A stretch of DNA of 53,239 nucleotides from Salinimicrobium terrae DSM 17865 (GTDB taxonomy: Bacteria; Bacteroidota; Bacteroidia; Flavobacteriales; Flavobacteriaceae), in contig NZ_AUKI01000020.1 in assembly GCF_000424665.1 (NCBI RefSeq), forward strand, positions 287,644-340,882, in the 5' to 3' direction. Of this stretch, positions 26,000 to 32,907 are shown piece by piece (within the stretch, counting starts at the first letter, position 1; each line of letters begins with the position of its first letter). The translations under genes were made by a program, and so were the position numbers. The notes beneath the pieces were generated by a model. That model saw only the letters and a program-made list of their open reading frames with translations, ran no database searches and had not been told where the DNA came from.

Positions 26000-26644
26000 A
26001 TGGCTACCAAGGAAGAGATGATAGAGCAGCAGTTAAAAGAACGCGGAATATCAGATCCCAAAGTACTGCAGGCGATGGAAGAAGTAGATCGTTCCCTTTT
26101 TGTGCCTGAAGATCAACAGGAAAAAGTGTACGAGGACAGGCCGCTGCCCATAGGAAAAAATCAAACTATAAGTCAGCCTTATATTGTGGCCTACATGGCC
26201 GAACAGCTACAACTGGACAAGAACGAAAAGGTACTTGAAGTTGGAACCGGCTGCGGATATAATGCGGCTGTTATTTCCCGCCTTGCCAAAGAAATTCATA
26301 GCGTGGAGATCATTGAATGGCTGGCGGAGCTGGCGAAGCAAAATCTCGCAAAAACAGATTATGATAACATTACTGCAAAACACGGTGATGGTTATTCGGG
26401 CTGGAAAGAAGTCGCTCCTTTTGATGCCATTATTCTTACTGCAGCACCACCTTCAATTCCACAGCCGCTTAAAGATCAATTAAAAATTGGCGGGCGACTT
26501 TTGGCACCCGTAGGGAGACTGAATCAAAAACTAGTGATGGTATACAAAACAGGTGAAGATTCTTATGAGGAGCAAACCCTGCTGCCCGTGAGATTCGTGC
26601 CTATGACAGGGAGAGCCGACAAAGGAGGAACTTATAATAAATAA
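26000..26644 (+). CDS. pcm: Protein-L-isoaspartate O-methyltransferase
   Basis: 214 residues: the N-terminal segment MIEQQLKERGISDPKVLQAMEEVDRSLFVPE, PLPIGKNQTISQPYIVAYM (substrate region), the SAM motif VLEVGTGCGYNAAVIS and DAIILTAAPPSIPQPLKDQLKIGGRLLAPVG. It repairs isoaspartyl residues in damaged proteins. The preceding 200 bases hold a REP-like element; a terminator follows. Confidence 0.95.
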   Translation: MATKEEMIEQQLKERGISDPKVLQAMEEVDRSLFVPEDQQEKVYEDRPLPIGKNQTISQPYIVAYMAEQLQLDKNEKVLEVGTGCGYNAAVISRLAKEIHSVEIIEWLAELAKQNLAKTDYDNITAKHGDGYSGWKEVAPFDAIILTAAPPSIPQPLKDQLKIGGRLLAPVGRLNQKLVMVYKTGEDSYEEQTLLPVRFVPMTGRADKGGTYNK

Positions 26645-26670
26645 AAAACCACCCAAAAAGGTGGTTTTTT
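26643..26670. terminator. Bidirectional terminator between pcm and ndk
   Basis: AAAAAACCACC pairs with GGTGGTTTTTT around a short CAAAAA loop, with A-run and T-run on the two sides, between two convergent genes. Confidence 0.85.
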
Positions 26671-26689
26671 AATAGGATTTAAGAAGAGC

Positions 26690-27109
26690 TTAAAACATTT
26701 CCCTACCGGCGAAATGGAAAGCGCCTTCAAGTTGTGCATTTTCATCACTATCACTTCCATGTACGGCATTTTCACCCACAGAAGCAGCATATTTCTTTCT
26801 GATGGTGCCTTCGGCAGCATCTTCAGGGTTTGTAGCCCCTATAAGCGTTCTAAAATCTTCAACAGCGTTCTCTTTTTCGAGAATAGCGGCAACAATAGGC
26901 CCGCGGCTCATAAATTCAACCAGCTCTCCGTAAAATGGACGCTCACTATGTACTTCGTAGAATTTCTCGGCATCACGACGAGTCATTTGTGTAAGTTTCA
27001 TCGCCACAATTCTAAATCCTGAAGCAGTGATCTGCTCTAAAATAGCTCCAATGTGTCCATTTTCAACTGCATCGGGCTTTAACATCGTGAAAGTTCTGTT
27101 TCCTGCCAT
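26690..27109 (-). CDS. ndk: Nucleoside diphosphate kinase
   Basis: 139 residues from the ATG at 27109 ([21 protein letters not shown]); a TTG 9 bases upstream is in frame but less likely. [17 protein letters not shown] and [10 protein letters not shown] contain the conserved nucleotide-binding residues and the catalytic His of the NDK family (NAVHGSD). It balances NTP and dNTP pools by phosphate transfer. It has its own promoter in the gap shared with nrnA. Confidence 0.95.
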   Translation of the reverse strand: MAGNRTFTMLKPDAVENGHIGAILEQITASGFRIVAMKLTQMTRRDAEKFYEVHSERPFYGELVEFMSRGPIVAAILEKENAVEDFRTLIGATNPEDAAEGTIRKKYAASVGENAVHGSDSDENAQLEGAFHFAGREMF

Positions 27110-27134
27110 TATTCTCAAATTTTTTATTTGCGTG

Positions 27135-27164
27135 CAAAAATAGTCAAAACAATCCCATATACAA
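27135..27164 (-). promoter_or_regulatory. Promoter of ndk
   Basis: Minus strand: -7 TATTTTTG (27142-27135) and TTG at 27164-27162 with a 19-base spacer, a good match to the Bacteroidota TTG-N19-TAnnTTTG pattern. Confidence 0.65.
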
Positions 27165-27241
27165 GGTGCTTAGGCTTTTATTCAATGTTTTTGAAAAATG
27201 CTAGGCTAAAATGCCTTTTTTGGAACCCCGGTCTAAAGTTT

Positions 27242-27269
27242 TTGAATCCTCAAATATTCGGTATCTTCG
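27242..27269 (+). promoter_or_regulatory. Promoter of nrnA-gldI operon
   Basis: TTG at 27242-27244 and TATCTTCG at 27262-27269, 17 bases apart; the -7 box has one mismatch from TAnnTTTG. The ATG at 27276 is only 6 bases further, so the transcript may be nearly leaderless. Confidence 0.5.
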
Positions 27270-27275
27270 CAATCT

Positions 27276-28292
27276 ATGACAAATCAGGATATTTCCCGGG
27301 TAAAGGAATTGCTCGACCACAAAAAAAAGATTGTTATTGTTCCGCATAAAGGCCCCGACGGTGATGCAATGGGCTCCACACTTGCACTTAAGATCCTCCT
27401 TGAAGGACAGGGTCATTATGTACATCTTATTGCTCCTAATGCTTATCCGGATTTTTTAAAATGGATGCCCTATCAGGAAGAAGTGCTTATCTACGAGAAA
27501 GAGGCGAAAAAGTGCAACGATTTTATTGCTGAGGCAGATGTGATCTTCACGCTCGACTTTAACCACCTTTCCCGGGCAGGGGAAATGTACAAGCCTCTCC
27601 AGGAAGCAAAAGCTGCTTTTATTATGATAGATCATCATCAACAACCCGATGATTATGCTGAAGTGACTTACAGTGATGTAACCATGTGCTCCACATGCCA
27701 GATGGTGTACCACTTTATAGAGAATATTGGATTGGCTCACAAAATCACTCCACAAATCGCCACCTGCCTCTATACAGGGATCATGACCGATACAGGGTCC
27801 TTCAGGTATCGCTCCACCACAAGTCAAACCCATCGTGTGATCGCAGATCTTATCGAAAAAGGAGCAGATAACACCTCCATCCATGAAAATGTTTTCGACA
27901 CCAGTTCCTACGGGCAGCTGCAGTTACTGGGATGTGCTCTTCAGAATTTGAAAATAGTGGAAGGTTTACGAACTGCATACATAACACTTACGCAGGAGGA
28001 GCTGGACAGGCATAACTTCAAAAAAGGAGACACAGAAGGTTTTGTAAACTATGGGCTTTCATTAGAAGGAATCGTTTTTGCTGCTATTTTTATAGAAAAT
28101 GAGGCCGATAAGATTATTAAGATCTCCCTTCGTTCAAAAGGCACTTTTTCAGTCAATGATTTTGCCCGGCGCTATTTCGAAGGAGGCGGCCATATCAATG
28201 CCGCGGGAGGTAAAAGTGATCTCTCTATGCAGGAAACAATTGATAAATTTATTAGTATCTTGCCCACCTATAAAACGAACCTGGCACTATGA
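27276..28292 (+). CDS. DHH family phosphoesterase, NrnA-like (oligoribonuclease / pAp phosphatase)
   Basis: 338 residues. HKGPDGDAMGST (24-34) is the first metal motif, TLDFN the second, and IDHHQQPDD is the DHH. The DHHA1 C-terminal domain has GGGHINAAGG. NrnA proteins degrade short RNA oligonucleotides and dephosphorylate pAp from sulfur assimilation. The family often replaces Orn in species lacking it. Its stop overlaps the gldI start (ATGA), so it is coupled to gldI. Confidence 0.92.
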   Translation: MTNQDISRVKELLDHKKKIVIVPHKGPDGDAMGSTLALKILLEGQGHYVHLIAPNAYPDFLKWMPYQEEVLIYEKEAKKCNDFIAEADVIFTLDFNHLSRAGEMYKPLQEAKAAFIMIDHHQQPDDYAEVTYSDVTMCSTCQMVYHFIENIGLAHKITPQIATCLYTGIMTDTGSFRYRSTTSQTHRVIADLIEKGADNTSIHENVFDTSSYGQLQLLGCALQNLKIVEGLRTAYITLTQEELDRHNFKKGDTEGFVNYGLSLEGIVFAAIFIENEADKIIKISLRSKGTFSVNDFARRYFEGGGHINAAGGKSDLSMQETIDKFISILPTYKTNLAL

Positions 28293-28852
28293 AAGTGAAA
28301 TTTTTAATGTTGCTGACGGGCTTGCTGATGTTTTCCTGCAAGTCACCCGAAGCCAGAAGACCCGTGACACAAAAATCGGGTTCATATATTAATGAAGCCG
28401 TAGAGCGAAATCGTAAGATCGTAGCCGAAGAAGAAGCCCGTATCCAGACGATCATAGAGACAGATTCCACCCGTGAATACCTGTCCTCGCCTAATGGTTT
28501 CTGGTACTATTACAACACGAAAGATACGACCTCAACCAAGACTCCCGAGTTTGGTGACGTGGTAGAATTTGACTACAACCTCACAACTCTTGATGGCAGG
28601 AGTATTTACAGTGATGAAGAGATCAAACCCCGCACCTATGCCATTGACAGGGAACAACTTTTTAGTGGTCTTCGGCAGGGACTTAAACTTATGAAAGAAG
28701 GAGAAACAGTGACTTTCCTGTTCCCTTCTCATAAAGCTTTTGGGTACTACGGGGACAAAAACAGAATAGGATCAGATGTTCCGGTGATCTCTACCGTGAC
28801 TCTTATAGATATTTCAGAAGAATCTGAAACTAACCAGGAAAACAATAATTAA
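28289..28852 (+). CDS. gldI: Gliding motility-associated FKBP-type peptidyl-prolyl isomerase GldI
   Basis: 187 residues. Lipobox MFSC puts lipid on Cys17. An N-terminal helix (EAVERNRKIVAEEEARIQTIIETDS) leads into an FKBP domain from about 70 (GFWYYYNTKDTT... FGDVVEFDYNLTTLDGRSIYS, FSGLRQGLKLMKEGETVTFLFPSHKAFGYYGD). Length, lipoprotein signal and the nrnA neighbour fit GldI of Flavobacterium johnsoniae, which is needed for gliding and probably folds envelope proteins. The name is by resemblance. Confidence 0.8.
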   Translation: MKVKFLMLLTGLLMFSCKSPEARRPVTQKSGSYINEAVERNRKIVAEEEARIQTIIETDSTREYLSSPNGFWYYYNTKDTTSTKTPEFGDVVEFDYNLTTLDGRSIYSDEEIKPRTYAIDREQLFSGLRQGLKLMKEGETVTFLFPSHKAFGYYGDKNRIGSDVPVISTVTLIDISEESETNQENNN

Positions 28853-28867
28853 AAAATTAATTTACAA

Positions 28868-29989
28868 ATGAAGAAAATCAGTTTTTTGCTTTTAAGCAGT
28901 ATCTTACTTGCCTTTACTGCCTGTAATGAAGATTATCCTGAACTTGAAGATGGAATGTATGCCGAATTCAAGACCAACAGAGGAACTTTTATTGCAGAAC
29001 TTTTTTACCAGGCAACACCGATGACCGTGGCCAGTTTTGTTTCCCTTGCCGAAGGTGAAAGCACAATGGCAGAAGAACAATACCGCGAGAAACCTTTTTA
29101 TGATGGTCTTGTTTTTCACCGCGTAATAGGGGATTTCATGATCCAGGGAGGAGATCCTGAGGGTACCGGTAGCGGTGGCCCCGGTTACAAATTTCCAAAT
29201 GAGATCGTGGATACTTTGACTCATGACTCTGCAGGAATTCTATCTATGGCCAACTCGGGACCTGATACCAATGGAAGTCAATTTTTTATCACTCTTAAAG
29301 AAACTCCCTGGTTAAATGGATTACACACCGTTTTTGGGGAAGTTGTGGAAGGCATGGATGTAATTGAAACCATTGGAAACGTTGAAACAGGTCCTAATGA
29401 TCGTCCTCTTGAGGAAGTGGTAATGCAGGAAGTAAAAATTATCCGTAAAGGAAAAGATGCCAAAAATTTTAATGCTTCCGAAGTCCTTTCAAAAGAACTG
29501 GAGGATTTTAAAAATGAAGCCGAAGTTAAGGACAGGGAGATGGAAGAGCGACGTGCCGCCAGTATCCAGCGTTTTGAAGAGTTAAAAGCTGAAGCAAAAG
29601 AACTTGAAAGCGGTTTAAATTATACCATTCTTGAAGAAGGAGAAGGACCTAAGCCACAACAGGGAGATACTGTAAGGGTCAACTACAAAGGTTATTTAAG
29701 TTCAGGAGAACTTTTTGATACCAATATCGCCGAAGTAGCCGAAGAAGCAGGTATGCTTAATGAAAGAAGACAACAAATGGGAGGTTATGAGCCTATGGCG
29801 ATGCTTTACAGCAAAGATGCCCCAATGATCCCCGGTTTTAAAGAAGGTGTTCAACAAATGCAGGTAGGAGATAAAGCAGTGTTATTTATTCCGTCACATT
29901 TAGGGTATGGCGACCGCGGTGCTCCCCCTGTTATTCCACCAGCTGCCGACTTAATTTTTGAAATTGAGCTGGTAGATATCCAGGAATAG
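28868..29989 (+). CDS. Cyclophilin-FKBP fusion peptidyl-prolyl isomerase lipoprotein
   Basis: 373 residues. Lipobox AFTAC puts the acyl-Cys at 19. A cyclophilin domain spans about 30-190 (VFHRVIGDFMIQGGDPEGTG, SMANSGPDTNGSQFFIT, LHTVFGEVVEGMDVIE), then a coiled-coil linker (about 200-250) rich in Glu and Lys. A C-terminal FKBP domain at about 255-372 follows (GDTVRVNYKGYLSSGELFDT, IPGFKEGVQQMQVGDKAVLFIPSHLGYGDRG). Both catalytic cores look complete. The protein is probably a periplasmic or outer-membrane-attached folding catalyst acting next to GldI, 15 bases upstream in the same operon. A terminator follows at 30007. Confidence 0.9.
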   Translation: MKKISFLLLSSILLAFTACNEDYPELEDGMYAEFKTNRGTFIAELFYQATPMTVASFVSLAEGESTMAEEQYREKPFYDGLVFHRVIGDFMIQGGDPEGTGSGGPGYKFPNEIVDTLTHDSAGILSMANSGPDTNGSQFFITLKETPWLNGLHTVFGEVVEGMDVIETIGNVETGPNDRPLEEVVMQEVKIIRKGKDAKNFNASEVLSKELEDFKNEAEVKDREMEERRAASIQRFEELKAEAKELESGLNYTILEEGEGPKPQQGDTVRVNYKGYLSSGELFDTNIAEVAEEAGMLNERRQQMGGYEPMAMLYSKDAPMIPGFKEGVQQMQVGDKAVLFIPSHLGYGDRGAPPVIPPAADLIFEIELVDIQE

Positions 29990-30006
29990 AAGATAAATCC
30001 AAAACA

Positions 30007-30040
30007 AAAAACCTCCCAGAAAAAAATTTTGGGAGGTTTT
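30007..30040. terminator. Bidirectional terminator after the fusion isomerase
   Basis: AAAACCTCCCA (30007-30018) pairs with TGGGAGGTTTT (30030-30040) with a long A/T loop. It serves both the plus-strand isomerase operon and the convergent pepD. Confidence 0.85.
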
Positions 30041-30061
30041 GTTGTTTATGCTTCCGAAGGT

Positions 30062-31525
30062 CTATTTCTTCTGCGGGATATTTTTTAGGACTTCCAGTAC
30101 AAATTTCCAGTACTTCTGCGCAGAGGAAATGCTCGCACGCTCATCTGGAGAATGTGCTCCTCTTATCGTTGGTCCGAAGGAAATCATGTCAATTTCGGGA
30201 TAATTTTTTCCGAGGATTCCGCACTCAAGTCCTGCATGGCAGGCAGCAATGTCCGGTTTATCAGGATTCATCTTTTGATACAGCTCATCCAACACTTTTA
30301 GAATGGGAGAATCCATATTTGGTGCCCAACCCGGATAAGTGCCCGAGAGTTCAACCTCGCAGCCTGCAAGTTCAAAGCCTGCACGTATGCTGTTAGTAAG
30401 ATCTGTTTTGGAAGACTCCACAGAAGAGCGGGTCAAACAAAGCACTTCAATTTTGCCATTTTTGACAGTTACACGAGCTACGTTATTCGAGGTTTCTACC
30501 AGCCCGTCAATATCCGGGCTCATTCGATATACTCCATTAGGAATGGCGTAAAGGGCTTTTAGTAAAAGTTCCTGCACTCCCAATTCCATTACCTTTTCGG
30601 GAGCTTCGGTTTCTGAAATTTCAATGTGCAGCTTTGGCTCCAACGACTTGAATTCCTGCTGAATTTCCTGAATGATCTTTCCCACCTGGGCAGTGAAATC
30701 TTCTTTCTGGATCTTTTCCACGACTACTACCGCTTCACTCTCACGGGGTATAGCATTACGGAGTCCGCCACCGTTAATGGATGCTATCCTCATTCCGAAG
30801 TTTTCATAACCATTGAAAAGGATACGATTCATTAACTTATTAGCATTACCTAATCCCTTGATTATATCCATCCCTGAATGTCCCCCCTGTAAACCTTTCA
30901 CCACAACTTGATAAGCAAGGGAATCGGCGGGTACGGATTCTTCTTTATAAGTTCGGGAAGCAGTAATATCTACTCCGCCGGCACAACCTATTCCTATTTC
31001 ATTATCTTCTTCTGTATCAAGATTCAGTAAAATATCACCTTTTAAAACTCCCGGTTTTAATCCCATGGCTCCCGTCATTCCTGTTTCCTCGTCAATGGTA
31101 AAAAGCGCTTCAAGAGCAGGATGTTCTATCTCATTGCTCTCAAGGATCGCCATCATAGTTGCCACACCCAAGCCGTTATCGGCCCCAAGCGTAGTCCCTT
31201 TAGCTTTCACCCAATCGCCGTCCACAAACATCTCGATCCCCTGATTCTCAAAATCAAAATTAGAATCATTGTTCTTTTGATGCACCATATCCAGGTGTGA
31301 TTGCAGCACTACCATCTTTTTATCCTCCATTCCGGGAGTGGCAGGTTTTCTTATGATGACGTTTCCTACTTCATCCACCTCGGTTTCAAGCCCGAGTTTA
31401 TTCCCAAAGGCTTTCATGAATTCAATAACCCGCTCTTCTTTTTTGGACGGTCTCGGCACTGCATTGAGATCGGCAAATTTATTCCAGAGTGACTTAGGTT
31501 CCAAAGCTCTTATTTCTTCATTCAT
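30062..31525 (-). CDS. pepD: Aminoacyl-histidine dipeptidase (M20 family, PepD)
   Basis: 487 residues from an ATG at 31525 (MNEEIRALEPKSLWNKF). The upstream in-frame ATG at 31645 would translate a palindromic repeat and is rejected. Metal-site motifs of M20 are present: VLQSHLDMVHQKN, GTTLGADNGLGVA, FTIDEETGMTGAMGL, NLDTEEDNEIGIG and the last His in CHAGLECGI and HSPDERA. PepD cleaves His dipeptides such as carnosine and other Xaa-His. Length fits (E. coli PepD 485). Confidence 0.92.
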   Translation of the reverse strand: MNEEIRALEPKSLWNKFADLNAVPRPSKKEERVIEFMKAFGNKLGLETEVDEVGNVIIRKPATPGMEDKKMVVLQSHLDMVHQKNNDSNFDFENQGIEMFVDGDWVKAKGTTLGADNGLGVATMMAILESNEIEHPALEALFTIDEETGMTGAMGLKPGVLKGDILLNLDTEEDNEIGIGCAGGVDITASRTYKEESVPADSLAYQVVVKGLQGGHSGMDIIKGLGNANKLMNRILFNGYENFGMRIASINGGGLRNAIPRESEAVVVVEKIQKEDFTAQVGKIIQEIQQEFKSLEPKLHIEISETEAPEKVMELGVQELLLKALYAIPNGVYRMSPDIDGLVETSNNVARVTVKNGKIEVLCLTRSSVESSKTDLTNSIRAGFELAGCEVELSGTYPGWAPNMDSPILKVLDELYQKMNPDKPDIAACHAGLECGILGKNYPEIDMISFGPTIRGAHSPDERASISSAQKYWKFVLEVLKNIPQKK

Positions 31526-31577
31526 TATGTCAGTTTTTTCTGTTTTAAGCAAAGATAAGAAAGAAAACATCGACCTC

Positions 31578-31625
31578 TTCCCCACCCCACCTTTCAGGCA
31601 CCCCCTCCGGCGGAGTGGAGGGAAA
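31578..31625 (-). repeat. GC-rich palindromic repeat (copy 1)
   Basis: Consensus CCCCACCCC.CCTTTCAGGC followed by ACCCCCTCCGG and a GGAGGGG-like end. It matches the repeat family at 38841-39834 and, here, would code for the 5' extension rejected for pepD. The 150-base spacer to 31773 otherwise holds only AT-rich sequence. Confidence 0.7.
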
Positions 31626-31760
31626 TGAAAAATACTGATTTTCATCCAACAGATCCAACTCCCAACCCGTCACAGTCTGTGTATTAAATTCGAGTTTTTT
31701 ATTTCATCAGAAAATGAAGTCTTGTCTCTTGATTCTTAACTCTTGCCTCTGAAAAAATCC

Positions 31761-31768
31761 TATTTTTG
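31761..31768 (+). promoter_or_regulatory. -7 box next to DUF3810 start
   Basis: TATTTTTG matches TAnnTTTG and lies only 4 bases before the GTG at 31773, which would make the transcript leaderless. A TTG sits 15 bases upstream, shorter than usual. The word is also part of a dispersed AAAATG..ATTTTTGAAAGG motif. Confidence 0.35.
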
Positions 31769-31772
31769 AAAG

Positions 31773-32843
31773 GTGAAGAAAAAAGTAGCTATAATTCTTG
31801 CCATTTTGTTACCCCTGCAAATCCTACTAAACAGGATCCTGGGCAAATATCCGTTTTTTGTTGAGGAATGGTACAGTAACGGGATCTATCCTTTTACCTC
31901 TGCGCTGCTAAGGAGAGGCCTTGGTTTTTTGCCTTTTTCCCTGGGAGATTTTCTGTATGCGCTTTTAGTCATCATGATTATTCGCTGGCTGGTCTTAAGA
32001 ATAAAACAGAGATTTAAAGATCCGTTGCGCTGGATCCTGAATTCCCTTGCAACACTTTCCATTATCTACTTTTGCTTTAACCTGTTCTGGGGCTTTAACT
32101 ATTACCGCCTGCCCTTGCATGCAGCCCTGGAAATCGAAAATGATTACACCACAGAAGAGCTCGTGGAACTAACCCGGGAACTTATTGCTACCTCCAATGA
32201 ATTACAGCTTTCCATCACCGGCAACGACTCTTTAAAAGTGGATATTCCTTATTCGAAATCTGAGATCCTGGAGCTTTCCATGGAAGGATACCAGAATATA
32301 GAAGATGATTTTCCGGAGCTGGATTACAACATTCCCAGCCTTAAAAGATCTCTTTACAGCATTCCGCTAACTTATATGGGTTTCAACGGATATTTAAATC
32401 CGCTTACCAATGAAGGGCAGGTGAATACTCAAATAGTACCTTACAAAATTCCCACTACGGCAAGTCATGAAATAGGTCACCAGCTGGGTTTTGCCAAAGA
32501 AAATGAAGCTAATTTCCTTGCGTGTCTCACTACCATGAACCATCCCGATAAATATTTTAATTATTCGGGTTATACCTTTGCTCTTAGCTACTGCCTTAGT
32601 GAACTATATCGTCGTGATCCTGTACTTGCTGAAGAGCTTGCTGAAGAACTAAACTTCGGAATTAAGGAGAATTACCGCGAAGTACGGGAATTCTGGGAGC
32701 GTCATAGAAATCCTTTTGAACCCATTTTCATGTTTGCCTACAATTCTTTTCTTGTAGCTAATAATCAGCCGGAAGGCATGAGAAGTTACAGCTATGTGGT
32801 GGCGCTCCTTGTTAATTACCATAAAGACCGAGGTAAATTGTAA
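31773..32843 (+). CDS. DUF3810 family membrane zinc metalloprotease-like protein
   Basis: 356 residues from a GTG start. Three N-terminal membrane helices (about 5-22, 50-75 and 85-107), a long extracytoplasmic domain, and the zinc motif HEIGH in ASHEIGHQLGFAKENEANFLACL (about 232-255), with the downstream Glu that completes a gluzincin-like site. A conserved Y-R-L-P-L segment precedes. DUF3810 proteins are thought to be membrane metallopeptidases; no substrate is known. Nearby genes give no strong hint. Confidence 0.82.
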   Translation: MKKKVAIILAILLPLQILLNRILGKYPFFVEEWYSNGIYPFTSALLRRGLGFLPFSLGDFLYALLVIMIIRWLVLRIKQRFKDPLRWILNSLATLSIIYFCFNLFWGFNYYRLPLHAALEIENDYTTEELVELTRELIATSNELQLSITGNDSLKVDIPYSKSEILELSMEGYQNIEDDFPELDYNIPSLKRSLYSIPLTYMGFNGYLNPLTNEGQVNTQIVPYKIPTTASHEIGHQLGFAKENEANFLACLTTMNHPDKYFNYSGYTFALSYCLSELYRRDPVLAEELAEELNFGIKENYREVREFWERHRNPFEPIFMFAYNSFLVANNQPEGMRSYSYVVALLVNYHKDRGKL

Positions 32844-32907
32844 GGGTCCTGGCATTATCTTTTTTTTGCTAACTTACCCGCTCAAAATTTCAATCCTAGA
32901 CTATTTT

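Noticed and set aside
30062-31645. Long form of pepD starting at 31645
   Set aside because: The extra N-terminal 40 residues are coded by a dispersed GC-rich repeat and do not fit the PepD family start.
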